From Oscillospiraceae bacterium (GTDB taxonomy: Bacteria; Bacillota_A; Clostridia; Oscillospirales; Oscillospiraceae), in assembly GCA_031265965.1 (NCBI GenBank), contig JAISBX010000086.1, positions 1-12,699 of the forward strand: DNA of 12,699 nt, given 5' to 3'. Below the pieces are notes generated by a model. It worked only from the letters and a program-made list of their open reading frames with translations, ran no database searches and was not told the DNA's origin. The position numbers and the translations under genes were made by a program. This document shows positions 5,721-11,959 of the stretch, piece by piece. The stretch's first letter is position 1. Every line of letters begins with the position of its first letter.

Positions 5721-5735
5721 CAGGCGCCGTCAGTC
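5715..5735. terminator. hairpin joining two convergent stop codons
   Basis: GACTGAC (5715-5721) and GTCAGTC (5729-5735) form a perfect 7-bp stem around the loop AGGCGCC. Both the TGA of the YtxH-like gene (5718-5720) and the stop of the GNAT gene (minus strand of 5730-5732) lie inside it. There is no T-tract on either side, so it is not a classical intrinsic terminator, but its position suggests a bidirectional transcript end. Confidence 0.4.
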
Positions 5736-6599
5736 AAACGCGGGTCCAAACCAGCCGCCGGACGTCCAGCGCCCGCCCGGCGGCGCCCCGTCCGCGTACA
5801 TCATGCCGAAGCGGCGCGCGCCGTCCCCCGTCCACGCCGGCACGCGCGCGGTCAGCTCGCCGACTGACATCGCCGACGCCAGCGCGGCGGCGCACGGCTC
5901 CGCTCCGCCGGCCGAGGTCAGCAGCTCCTTTACCGCGGCGCCGCCGGGCGCCCCCTCCGCCGCCGCGCACGATTCCGCGCCGCCGGAGCGTATCGCGAAC
6001 AGTCCGCCGCCCGATTGCTCGCACAGCAGCCTCTGATATTCGGCGGCGCGCTCTCCAATGTGGATGTGCGCACGGCCCCTCAATATCCGCGCCCTTATCT
6101 CGCGGTATTCGGCGGAGGTCACCGCGCGGACGTCAGCGCACGGCCGCCGCGGCTGCCCGTCAGCGCGGAACACGAGCTCGCGCGCGGAAAACCACTCGCG
6201 GAACCCCGCGTTTGCGCTGTAAAAATCGAACAGTCCGTCGTCCGCCGGGTGCAGGACCACCGCGGGATACCCGAGCTCGCGCGCGCGGCGCGTCAGAGCG
6301 CGCGTGACTGCCGCGCCGAGTCCCCGCCCGCGCAGTTCTTGGCGCGACGCTATTGCGTAGAGCATGGCGCACGGCGCGCGAGTAGCGTCAGTATATACTA
6401 ACTCCCCGGCGGGTATCACGTAGCCCGCCGCGCCCTCACGTCCGCTCAGCTCGGCTATCACGGGAACGGCGCTCCCGCCAAAGCACTCAAGGAACGCCGA
6501 GACGTCCCCGTCCGAGTCCCCAAACGCGGACTTCCACAGCTCCCGCAGAAAGCCCGCGTCTCCGGGCGATGCCGCGCGTGTCGTTATATCGGCGTTCAC
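5730..6599 (-). CDS. GNAT-family N-acetyltransferase with C-terminal extra domain
   Basis: A 289-residue protein. The N-terminal half is a GNAT fold: YAIASRQELRGRGLGAAVTRAL (82-103) with the acetyl-CoA pyrophosphate-binding loop RGRGLG (90-95), then VVLHPADDGLFDFYSANAGFREWF (114-137). The C-terminal half (about 145-289) is a second segment ending GMMY...GWFGPAFD, as in a group of long clostridial GNAT proteins of unknown substrate. The start is GTG at 6599: GGAGG lies 10 nt upstream and the GTG overlaps the udg stop as GTGA. The frame stays open 318 nt further into udg, but that part is out-of-phase shadow. Residues 205-245 are Ala/Gly-rich with two similar GGAExCAAA segments, consistent with an insertion-prone loop. 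At 289 residues it is not RimI (about 150 residues), the acetyltransferase that often neighbours tsaB. It is the last gene of the his/tsa operon here. The substrate is unknown. Confidence 0.78.
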   Translation of the reverse strand: MNADITTRAASPGDAGFLRELWKSAFGDSDGDVSAFLECFGGSAVPVIAELSGREGAAGYVIPAGELVYTDATRAPCAMLYAIASRQELRGRGLGAAVTRALTRRARELGYPAVVLHPADDGLFDFYSANAGFREWFSARELVFRADGQPRRPCADVRAVTSAEYREIRARILRGRAHIHIGERAAEYQRLLCEQSGGGLFAIRSGGAESCAAAEGAPGGAAVKELLTSAGGAEPCAAALASAMSVGELTARVPAWTGDGARRFGMMYADGAPPGGRWTSGGWFGPAFD

Positions 6600-7225
6600 T
6601 GTCCGTATACCTCCGGACATATCTCCCATATGCGCCTCCGGATGTTCTTGAGATCGACAAACGTCTCCGGCCTGCGCCTGGGGTCGCGCAAAAGCGCCGC
6701 CGGATGAAAAAGCGACACGAAATACGTGTCCCCGCCCTTGAACCACTTGCCGTGGTCGCGCGTGATCTTGAAGTCTCCGCCTATTATGGCGCCGGCCGCG
6801 ATGCGCCCCAGACACACGACGATCCTCGGGCGCAGCAGCGCGTACTGCGCCCGCAGCCACGGCAGGCACGCCTCTTGCTCGGACGGAAGCGGATCCCTGT
6901 TTTTCGGAGGCCTGCACTTTATCATATTCGCTATATATACGTTCTTAGCCCTGTCAAGATCGATTATTCTCAGCATGTCGTCCAAAAATTTGCCGCCTTT
7001 GCCCACGAACGGCAGCCCCTGCTTGTCCTCGTGCTCGCCGGGCGCCTCCCCTATCAGGAGTATCCGGGCGTCGCGCGGGCCGGCGCCGAACACGACGTTT
7101 ATGCGCCCGTCGCACAGCGGGCAGTTACCGCATTCGAGACAGGTCTTTTCCAAATCGTTCCAATCAGGCGGCGTGCCCTCCATCCTCAGCGCGGCGCCGA
7201 CATCGTCCGTCCCGTCTCCATTCAT
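6596..7225 (-). CDS. family 4 uracil-DNA glycosylase (4Fe-4S)
   Basis: A 209-residue enzyme that excises uracil from DNA at the start of base excision repair. Motif A is GEAPGEHEDKQGLPFVGKGG (59-78) and the C-terminal active-site motif is HPAALLR (174-180). Iron-sulfur ligands are predicted at C32, C35, C104 (in KCRPPKNRDP) and C120. Their spacing (3, 69, 16) is the same as in the Thermus enzyme as I recall it. An extra cysteine, C38, follows the CPLC pair. The length is normal for the family. The ATG at 7225 has only a weak nearby ribosome binding site (AGG in GTTAGG; AAGGAAGG is about 16 nt away), and the tsaB stop is 10 nt upstream, so translation may be coupled. Its stop overlaps the GNAT start by 4 nt. 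Finding udg inside a tsaE-tsaB operon is uncommon in my experience but not functionally informative. Confidence 0.92.
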   Translation of the reverse strand: MNGDGTDDVGAALRMEGTPPDWNDLEKTCLECGNCPLCDGRINVVFGAGPRDARILLIGEAPGEHEDKQGLPFVGKGGKFLDDMLRIIDLDRAKNVYIANMIKCRPPKNRDPLPSEQEACLPWLRAQYALLRPRIVVCLGRIAAGAIIGGDFKITRDHGKWFKGGDTYFVSLFHPAALLRDPRRRPETFVDLKNIRRRIWEICPEVYGQ

Positions 7226-7235
7226 ATTCGCTGAC

Positions 7236-7919
7236 CTAACCTTCCTTTTTTAATCTCTGTTCAGCCTGGGGCGCCCGGATATAATTCGGGCGAAGCTCTC
7301 CCGGTTCCACGGGCTCACGGCGCGAGGCGGCAAGCGCGACGCCGTACGCGCACTGCAATCTCACCGCGGCGGGCGCGAGGCGGGCGCGCAGCCCGGCCTT
7401 AATAAAATGCGGCATACACATCTCGGCGGCGTCGCCCATTAGCAGAAATGACGCGCCGCTCCCCGCGTCCTCCGCGACTAAGTCGTCTATCGATATGGCG
7501 CGGTCCTCGCACAGCCTGACAAGCGCCCCGGACTCGCGCCTGAATTCCGCGTTGTACACCTGCCCGCGCCTCGCGTCCATCACGGGGCACACTATGTCCC
7601 CTCCGGCCTCCGGCAGATACGCCATCGCCTCCGTCGTAGAGACGCCGCACACGCGTTTGCCCGAGCCCCACGCCAGCCCCTTCACAGTGGCGACGCCTAT
7701 CCTGACGCCCGTGAACGAACCCGGTCCGCTCGCGGCCGCGAACACGTCGATATCGCCGACGGTGAGCGCCATATTACGCAGCAGATCGCGCGCCATGCAC
7801 ATGAGCGTGACGGAGTGCGTGAGACCGCTGTTCTGAAAATACTGCCCCAGCAGTCCGCCGTCCTCGCACACCGCGACGGACGCCGCCTTCGCCGAGGACT
7901 CGATCGCCAAAATCTTCAA
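7236..7919 (-). CDS. tsaB: tRNA t6A biosynthesis protein TsaB
   Basis: A 227-residue ASKHA-fold protein. It starts ILAIESSAKAASVAV (3-17, phosphate-1 loop region) and has the family hallmark SGPGSFTGVRIG (64-75) and CPVMDARRGQVYNAEF further on. TsaB is an inactive paralogue that scaffolds TsaD and TsaE in making threonylcarbamoyl-adenosine at tRNA position 37. The start is TTG at 7919, chosen because GGAGG (minus strand of 7927-7931) is 7 nt upstream and the protein then begins exactly at the conserved first strand. The open frame extends 135 nt upstream, but those codons lie in tsaE shadow. It follows tsaE by 26 nt, the usual pairing; tsaD is not in the window. Confidence 0.92.
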   Translation of the reverse strand: MKILAIESSAKAASVAVCEDGGLLGQYFQNSGLTHSVTLMCMARDLLRNMALTVGDIDVFAAASGPGSFTGVRIGVATVKGLAWGSGKRVCGVSTTEAMAYLPEAGGDIVCPVMDARRGQVYNAEFRRESGALVRLCEDRAISIDDLVAEDAGSGASFLLMGDAAEMCMPHFIKAGLRARLAPAAVRLQCAYGVALAASRREPVEPGELRPNYIRAPQAEQRLKKEG

Positions 7920-7945
7920 AAATACACCTCCGCCGCGTGTACGCG

Positions 7946-8365
7946 CTACATATGCGCGCCGGTCACGGTCACGCGCCTCGCGTTTCCGCCGAGATCCTCT
8001 ATCTCCACGCGCACCGTGTCCTCGGGAAAGAGCTCGGGGGCGACGTCGCCCCACTCCGCGGCTATCACGCCGTCCCGCCCGAGATAGTCGTCCCAGCCTA
8101 TGTCTATGAGCTCGCGCGCGCCCTCCAGCCTGTACATATCGAAGTGGAACAGCGGCGTCTCGCCCTGATACTCGTTCACTATCGCAAACGTGGGGCTCGT
8201 GACGCGCGTGCTGAGCCCCAGCCCCTCTGCCAAGCCGCGCACAAAGACCGTCTTTCCCGCTCCGAGCCCGCCTGTCACCGCGACTACCGAGCCGCGCTCC
8301 AGCCCGCGCGCCAGCGCCGCGCCCAGCGCCGCCGTCTCCTCCTCGCCGTTCGTGACTACCGTCAT
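7946..8365 (-). CDS. tsaE: tRNA t6A biosynthesis ATPase TsaE
   Basis: A 139-residue P-loop ATPase. Walker A GGLGAGKT is at 32-39, switch region TSPTF at 56-60, HFDMYRL at 74-80 and EWGD at 104-107, which is the full TsaE pattern. It hydrolyses ATP to reset the TsaB-TsaD complex during t6A formation. The ATG at 8365 is preceded by GGAG at 5-nt spacing and lies 16 nt after the hisJ stop. The longer open frame reaching 8506 runs into hisJ and is shadow. It stands between hisJ and tsaB in a continuous minus-strand operon, linking tRNA modification with the histidine genes on one transcript. Confidence 0.93.
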   Translation of the reverse strand: MTVVTNGEEETAALGAALARGLERGSVVAVTGGLGAGKTVFVRGLAEGLGLSTRVTSPTFAIVNEYQGETPLFHFDMYRLEGARELIDIGWDDYLGRDGVIAAEWGDVAPELFPEDTVRVEIEDLGGNARRVTVTGAHM

Positions 8366-8381
8366 ACCGTCTCCGTCCGCG

Positions 8382-9215
8382 CTACAGCCGCACATCCTCA
8401 AAGCCCCTGTCCGTGAATACTTTGCGGTACCGGAAGCCGGCGCCGCGTAGCAGCTCCTCCATCTCCGGGAACCTGTAGGCGATAGACTCGACCGCGTGGC
8501 TGTCACTTGCCAGCGTCACCTCGCCGCCGCGCGCGAGCAGCTCGCGCAGCAGCCACGGCTGCGGGTACGGCTCCGTGCGCCCCGCGCGGTACATCGCGCC
8601 CGTGTTGACCTCAAAAAGGCGGCATGTCTTCAATATCTCCTCCATCGCCGCTATCGCCGCGTCTCTATAGCGTATGTTAGATGTATCAAACTGACGCTCG
8701 CCCTCATTGTTCTTGTTGATCAGGTCAAAATGTCCTATTATGCCGCAGCCCGTCAGGCGCGCCACTTGCGCCTCGGCGGCGAAATACGACTCCGCGAACG
8801 CATAGAAGTCGCCGCCGAACAACCTGTCCGCGGTCGCGCGCTGCCCGTCCGGCCCGTCGTCCACAAAGCGGTACTCGCCGCCCTTGTGGACAAAATGCGT
8901 CGAGCCTATCACGTAGTCGAACGCGTCCGTCGCCATGTCTCCGCAGGCGTCCTGCTCCACGCCGGTGAACAGCGTTATCTCTCCGGCGTATTTCGCCTTT
9001 AGGCCGCGCATCTCCTCGAGAAAGCGCGGCGCGCTCTCCGGCGTCAGGTTTGTCAGGTCGGTCTCCGCTTCAACCTCCGGGCTGACGTGCGAGTGCTCCG
9101 ATATGCCGAAGGACTCAAAGCCCGCAGCTATGGCGGCGCGCACCATCTCCTCGCACGTGTTCGCGCCGTCGGCGTATGTCGTGTGGGCGTGCAGATTGCA
9201 TAGGCCCTTCTTCAT
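8382..9215 (-). CDS. hisJ: PHP-type histidinol-phosphatase HisJ
   Basis: A 277-residue PHP-superfamily metallophosphatase. The metal-ligand motifs appear in order: NLHAHTTYADG (H9, H11), GISEHSH (34-43), GVEQDA with E87, GSTHFV with H107, GHFDL with H162, and SDSH with D238 and H240. HisJ converts histidinol phosphate to histidinol, the penultimate stage of histidine synthesis. The length and motifs fit the K04486-type HisJ group, although other PHP phosphoesterases share the fold. The location settles it: its ATG overlaps the hisIE stop by 4 nt (ATGA), directly after hisA-hisF-hisIE. Confidence 0.88.
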   Translation of the reverse strand: MKKGLCNLHAHTTYADGANTCEEMVRAAIAAGFESFGISEHSHVSPEVEAETDLTNLTPESAPRFLEEMRGLKAKYAGEITLFTGVEQDACGDMATDAFDYVIGSTHFVHKGGEYRFVDDGPDGQRATADRLFGGDFYAFAESYFAAEAQVARLTGCGIIGHFDLINKNNEGERQFDTSNIRYRDAAIAAMEEILKTCRLFEVNTGAMYRAGRTEPYPQPWLLRELLARGGEVTLASDSHAVESIAYRFPEMEELLRGAGFRYRKVFTDRGFEDVRL

Positions 9216-9856
9216 GTCATCTTCTCCTGCTTGATTTTTTTATCTATGACGTGGCGGGACTCGAGCTCCCTGCGTACGTCGTCCGGCGTGAGCCCCAGTT
9301 CGGCCATGAGCACAAGGCAGTGATAGGCGAGATCCGCCAGCTCGTATACGGTCTCTCCCCTGTCCGCCGCCTTGCCCGCTATGACGACCTCCGTCGACTC
9401 CTCTCCGATTTTTTTCAGTATCTTGTCGATGCCCTTGTCGAAGAGATACGTCGTATACGAGCCGTCCTTGCGGTCGCGCCGCCTTTCGCTTATCAACTCA
9501 AACAGCGAGCTCAGCGAAAAGCCGGAGGCGCGCTCGCCGTACAGGTACTCGTTGAAGCACGACTGGGCGCCCGTGTGGCACGCGGGTCCGTCCTTATTGA
9601 CATAGACGGCGAGCGCGTCCCTGTCGCAGTCCGCGGCGATCCCCACGATGTGCTGCACATTGCCGGAGGTCTCCCCCTTTCTCCAGAGCTCGCCGCGCGA
9701 GCGCGACCAGAAGCACGTGCGCCCCTCGTCCATGCTGATTTTAAGGCTCTCGCGGCTCATGTACGCCAGTGTGAGCACGTCGCCCGTGCCCGCGTCGGCC
9801 ACCACGGCGGGGATAAGCCCGTTTTCGTCAAATTTCAGCTCGTCGATACTCAGCAT
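9212..9856 (-). CDS. hisIE: bifunctional phosphoribosyl-AMP cyclohydrolase / phosphoribosyl-ATP pyrophosphatase HisIE
   Basis: A 214-residue fusion. Residues 1-102 are HisI: SRSRGELWRKGETSGNVQ (51-68), the metal segment DCDRD (76-80) and the zinc cysteines C93 and C100 in CHTGAQSC. Residues about 113-205 are HisE, the all-alpha pyrophosphatase, with GEESTEVVIAGK (151-162) and an ELADLAYH helix. It performs the second and third steps of histidine synthesis, from PR-ATP to ProFAR. The ATG has GGAGG at 7-nt spacing and lies inside the last codons of hisF (7-nt overlap). All expected residues are present. Confidence 0.94.
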   Translation of the reverse strand: MLSIDELKFDENGLIPAVVADAGTGDVLTLAYMSRESLKISMDEGRTCFWSRSRGELWRKGETSGNVQHIVGIAADCDRDALAVYVNKDGPACHTGAQSCFNEYLYGERASGFSLSSLFELISERRRDRKDGSYTTYLFDKGIDKILKKIGEESTEVVIAGKAADRGETVYELADLAYHCLVLMAELGLTPDDVRRELESRHVIDKKIKQEKMT

Positions 9857-10629
9857 ACCGCATCCTCCGTAAGAAGTCTCACATTTATATGAGCGTCCCG
9901 CATAGCCAGCTTCAATCCCTCTATCGTCACCTCGCCGAAGTGGAATATCGAAGCGGCGAGCCCCGCGTCCACCCCCGGCAGCGCGTTAAAGAGCTCAATA
10001 AAGTCGCGCGCGCCGCCCGCGCCGCCGGACGCGATGATCGGGACCGATACCGCGCCGGTGGCCGCGCGCAGCAGCTCGAGGTCAAAGCCGCCCTTTACGC
10101 CGTCTGTGTCCATGCTGTTGACGACGAGTTCGCCTGCCCCGTCGCCAGCGCCGCGCCTCATCCACTCTATGGCGTCCATCCCGGTGTCGATCCGGCCGCC
10201 GTTCAGGAATACGTTGAACGCCCCCCCGACGCGCTTGACGTCGACCGAAAGCACGACGCACTGGTCGCCGTAGCGCCGCGCCGCGTCGCCGATTATCGCC
10301 GGGTCCTTTATAGCGCCGGAGTTCACGCTAACCTTGTCCGCCCCACACTTTAGCACGCGGTCGAAGTCGCCGAGCGAGCCTATCCCGCCCCCAACTGTCA
10401 GCGGGATAAACACGTTTTTCGCCGTCTCGGTCAGAATATCCGTGAAAATGCCGCGCGCCTCGTGCGAGGCCGTGATATCGTAGAACACGAGCTCGTCCGC
10501 TCCGCCGTCGCTGTAGCGCTTGGCCAGCTCCACCGGGGACGAGACGTCGGCCAGCCCCGCGAAGTTCACGCCCTTGACGACACGCCCGTCGCGCACGTCG
10601 AGACACGGTATTATACGTTTTGTTATCAT
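9850..10629 (-). CDS. hisF: imidazole glycerol phosphate synthase cyclase subunit HisF
   Basis: A 259-residue (beta/alpha)8 barrel. The catalytic aspartates are D11 in IPCLDV and D130 in SVDVKR, matching the standard HisF numbering exactly. Phosphate-binding loops are seen at VGGGIG (79-84) and SGGAGG. HisF closes the imidazole ring using ammonia from the glutaminase HisH. No hisH gene is in the window, whereas hisH commonly sits next to hisA. HisF can use free ammonia, or hisH lies elsewhere. The ATG overlaps the hisA stop as ATGA. Confidence 0.95.
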   Translation of the reverse strand: MITKRIIPCLDVRDGRVVKGVNFAGLADVSSPVELAKRYSDGGADELVFYDITASHEARGIFTDILTETAKNVFIPLTVGGGIGSLGDFDRVLKCGADKVSVNSGAIKDPAIIGDAARRYGDQCVVLSVDVKRVGGAFNVFLNGGRIDTGMDAIEWMRRGAGDGAGELVVNSMDTDGVKGGFDLELLRAATGAVSVPIIASGGAGGARDFIELFNALPGVDAGLAASIFHFGEVTIEGLKLAMRDAHINVRLLTEDAVC

Positions 10630-11348
10630 TCCGCTCCTCCCGCCGCCGTCCTTATCGCCTCCGCGAGGTCGATATCACCCGTATAAAGCGCTCTGCCCAG
10701 TATTGCGCCGTACAGTCCCATCGCGCGCAGCTCGGCCACGTCGCCGAGCGTCGAGACGCCTCCGGACGCTATGACGTCGAGCTCAAGCCGTTCGGACAGC
10801 TCGCGGTAGAGCGTTAAGTTAGTGCCGGATAATAGCCCGTCCCTCGAAATATCGGTGCATATCACGGTCTGCACGCCGGCGTCCTCCAGCTCGCGGCAGA
10901 AGTCGAACGCCCCGCGCGCCGTAGTCTCCGTCCAGCCGCGTATGGCGACGAAGCCGTCCCTTATATCGACGCCGACCGCCACCCTGCCGCCGAACGCCGC
11001 CGCCATGTCCCGCACGAGGCCGGGCGTGGTCACGGCCGCCGTGCCGAGTATGACGCGCGCGGCGCCCGCGGCCAGATAGCGCTCCGCCGTCTCCGCCGTC
11101 CGCACGCCTCCGCCGACCTGTACCTTCAGCCCGCACGCCGCTATAGCCCGCACCGTGTCGAAATTCGGAGTTCTGCCGTCTCGCGCGCCCTCCAGATCGA
11201 CCGTGTGCAGATACCGCGCGCCCGCCGCCTTGAACGACTCCGCGACGGCGGGCGGATCGTCGCTGTACACCGTCATCTGCGCGTAGTCGCCGCGCGTCAG
11301 CCGCACGGCGCGCCCCTCATAAATATCTATCGCCGGAAAAATCAGCAC
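10626..11348 (-). CDS. hisA: ProFAR isomerase HisA
   Basis: A 240-residue (beta/alpha)8 barrel with the catalytic aspartate D8 in FPAIDI, QVGGGVR (77-83), GVDIRDG (126-132) and TDISRDG near 165-171. It isomerises ProFAR to PRFAR, the substrate of HisF. The start is GTG at 11348; it gives MLIFPAIDI, the canonical beginning, and a GAGGG-type ribosome binding site is about 7 nt upstream. It follows the VOC gene by 10 nt and overlaps hisF by 4 nt. It could in principle be the dual-substrate PriA, but that is an actinobacterial variant and the full his context favours HisA. Confidence 0.94.
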   Translation of the reverse strand: MLIFPAIDIYEGRAVRLTRGDYAQMTVYSDDPPAVAESFKAAGARYLHTVDLEGARDGRTPNFDTVRAIAACGLKVQVGGGVRTAETAERYLAAGAARVILGTAAVTTPGLVRDMAAAFGGRVAVGVDIRDGFVAIRGWTETTARGAFDFCRELEDAGVQTVICTDISRDGLLSGTNLTLYRELSERLELDVIASGGVSTLGDVAELRAMGLYGAILGRALYTGDIDLAEAIRTAAGGAE

Positions 11349-11358
11349 CGCGCGCCCT

Positions 11359-11730
11359 CTACATCCGCTCCGGGACTATTTCGACCCAGTAACCGTCGGG
11401 GTCCTCGATGAAATATATCCCCATAGCCTCGTTCTCGAAGCAGACGCAGCCCATCGCCTTGTGCTTGCTGCGCGCGGCGTCCATGTCGTCCACGCCCAGC
11501 GCCAGATGTATCTCGTTATCGCCTAGGTCGTACGCGCCCTCCTTTTCGCGCAGCCATGTGAGCTCCAAGCTGTGCGGCGTGCTCCCGTCGCCGAGAAACG
11601 CGATCTCAAAGCTGCCGTCCGGAGCGGGCATCCGATGCCGCACGGAAAGTCCCAGCGCCTCCTCGTAGAACGCTATGCTCCTGTCCAAATCTGTCACGTT
11701 GAAATTGTTGTGGCTGAATGTAAACTTCAT
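11359..11730 (-). CDS. VOC-family (glyoxalase I-like) metalloprotein
   Basis: A 123-residue protein with two beta-alpha-beta-beta-beta modules of the vicinal oxygen chelate fold. Candidate metal ligands follow the glyoxalase I pattern: H7, E56 (in SLELTW), H75 (in IHLAL) and E117 (in WVEIVP). The sequence FYEEALGLSV and the ending FIEDPDGYWVEIVP are close to lactoylglutathione lyase-type proteins. It may detoxify methylglyoxal or a related aldehyde, but VOC substrates cannot be read from motifs. It is the first gene of the his-tsa operon, with a promoter directly upstream. GGAGG is 12 nt before the ATG, somewhat long. Why it leads a histidine operon is unclear. Confidence 0.88.
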   Translation of the reverse strand: MKFTFSHNNFNVTDLDRSIAFYEEALGLSVRHRMPAPDGSFEIAFLGDGSTPHSLELTWLREKEGAYDLGDNEIHLALGVDDMDAARSKHKAMGCVCFENEAMGIYFIEDPDGYWVEIVPERM

Positions 11731-11771
11731 TTTTTAACATATCCTCCAACACTTAAAATAATAACGGCTTT

Positions 11772-11794
11772 CCGTGAGTATAACCGATTCACGG
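11772..11794. promoter_or_regulatory. palindrome over the -10 of the VOC-his operon promoter
   Basis: CCGTGA (11772-11777) and TCACGG (11789-11794) form a perfect 6-bp inverted repeat separated by 11 nt. It covers the -10 and most of the spacer of the promoter at 11777-11805. The geometry suits a repressor operator; no regulator can be named. Confidence 0.4.
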
Positions 11795-11805
11795 CCGCTT
11801 TGCAA
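11777..11805 (-). promoter_or_regulatory. sigma-A promoter of the VOC-hisA-hisF-hisIE-hisJ-tsaE-tsaB-udg-GNAT operon
   Basis: On the minus strand TTGCAA (11800-11805), a 17-nt spacer and TATACT (11777-11782) form a strong vegetative promoter about 47 nt before the VOC start. The leader would be only about 40 nt, too short for a T-box or his attenuator, so control is more likely by a DNA-binding protein. Confidence 0.65.
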
Positions 11806-11821
11806 GCATGGCCGCTTTTTT
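11792..11821 (+). terminator. intrinsic-terminator-like hairpin in the divergent gap
   Basis: On the plus strand CGGCC-GCTT (11792-11800) pairs with AAGC (11804-11807) and GGCCG (11810-11814), with a TGC loop and an AT bulge. C and six T (11816-11821) follow. This is a good terminator shape. No plus-strand gene precedes it, so it would stop antisense or pervasive transcription coming from the his side, or end a short unknown RNA. It also overlaps the -35 of the opposing promoter. Confidence 0.45.
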
Positions 11822-11869
11822 AGAAATATGCTGTTTTCAGGGATAGGTCATCCCCCTTTTGGGTCACAT

Positions 11870-11894
11870 ATATTCGCCGCTCGGCGCATATAAT
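11870..11894 (+). promoter_or_regulatory. candidate sigma-E-type promoter for the pdaB-like gene
   Basis: ATATT (11870-11874) matches the core of the sigma-E -35, and CATATAAT (11887-11894) matches 7 of 8 positions of CATACAMT. The 12-nt spacer is shorter than usual. The TATAAT within the -10 could also serve sigma-A, but no -35 is placed correctly for it. Bacillus pdaB is a sigma-E gene, which agrees. Confidence 0.45.
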
Positions 11895-11897
11895 GCC

Positions 11898-11935
11898 GCA
11901 AAAGGCGCGTGTGAACGATACGCCGCCTATTTTGC
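11898..11935 (+). other. hairpin at the 5' end of the pdaB-like transcript
   Basis: GCAAAA plus GGCG (11898-11907) pair with CGCC (11924-11927) and TTTTGC (11930-11935), leaving a TA bulge and a 16-nt loop. It begins right after the presumed -10, so it would be the very first part of the leader RNA and could protect the message. It matches no riboswitch I recognise. Confidence 0.35.
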
Positions 11936-11959
11936 GTGTGGAAAGAGTGGCGGTATATC

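Noticed and set aside
6600..6917. N-terminal extension of the GNAT frame to an ATG at 6917
   Set aside because: It lies inside udg in another frame and encodes Arg/Ala-rich sequence; the GTG at 6599 has a GGAGG site and a GTGA overlap with the udg stop.
7920..8054. Upstream extension of tsaB to an ATG at 8054
   Set aside because: Out-of-phase tsaE sequence; the conserved TsaB start coincides with the TTG at 7919 behind GGAGG.
8366..8506. Upstream extension of tsaE to an ATG at 8506
   Set aside because: Overlaps hisJ in another frame; the TsaE family begins a few residues before the Walker A region, as from 8365.
11731..11771. T-box or histidine attenuator leader before the his operon
   Set aside because: The mapped promoter leaves a leader of about 40 nt, with no T-box sequence, His-codon run or terminator on the minus strand.
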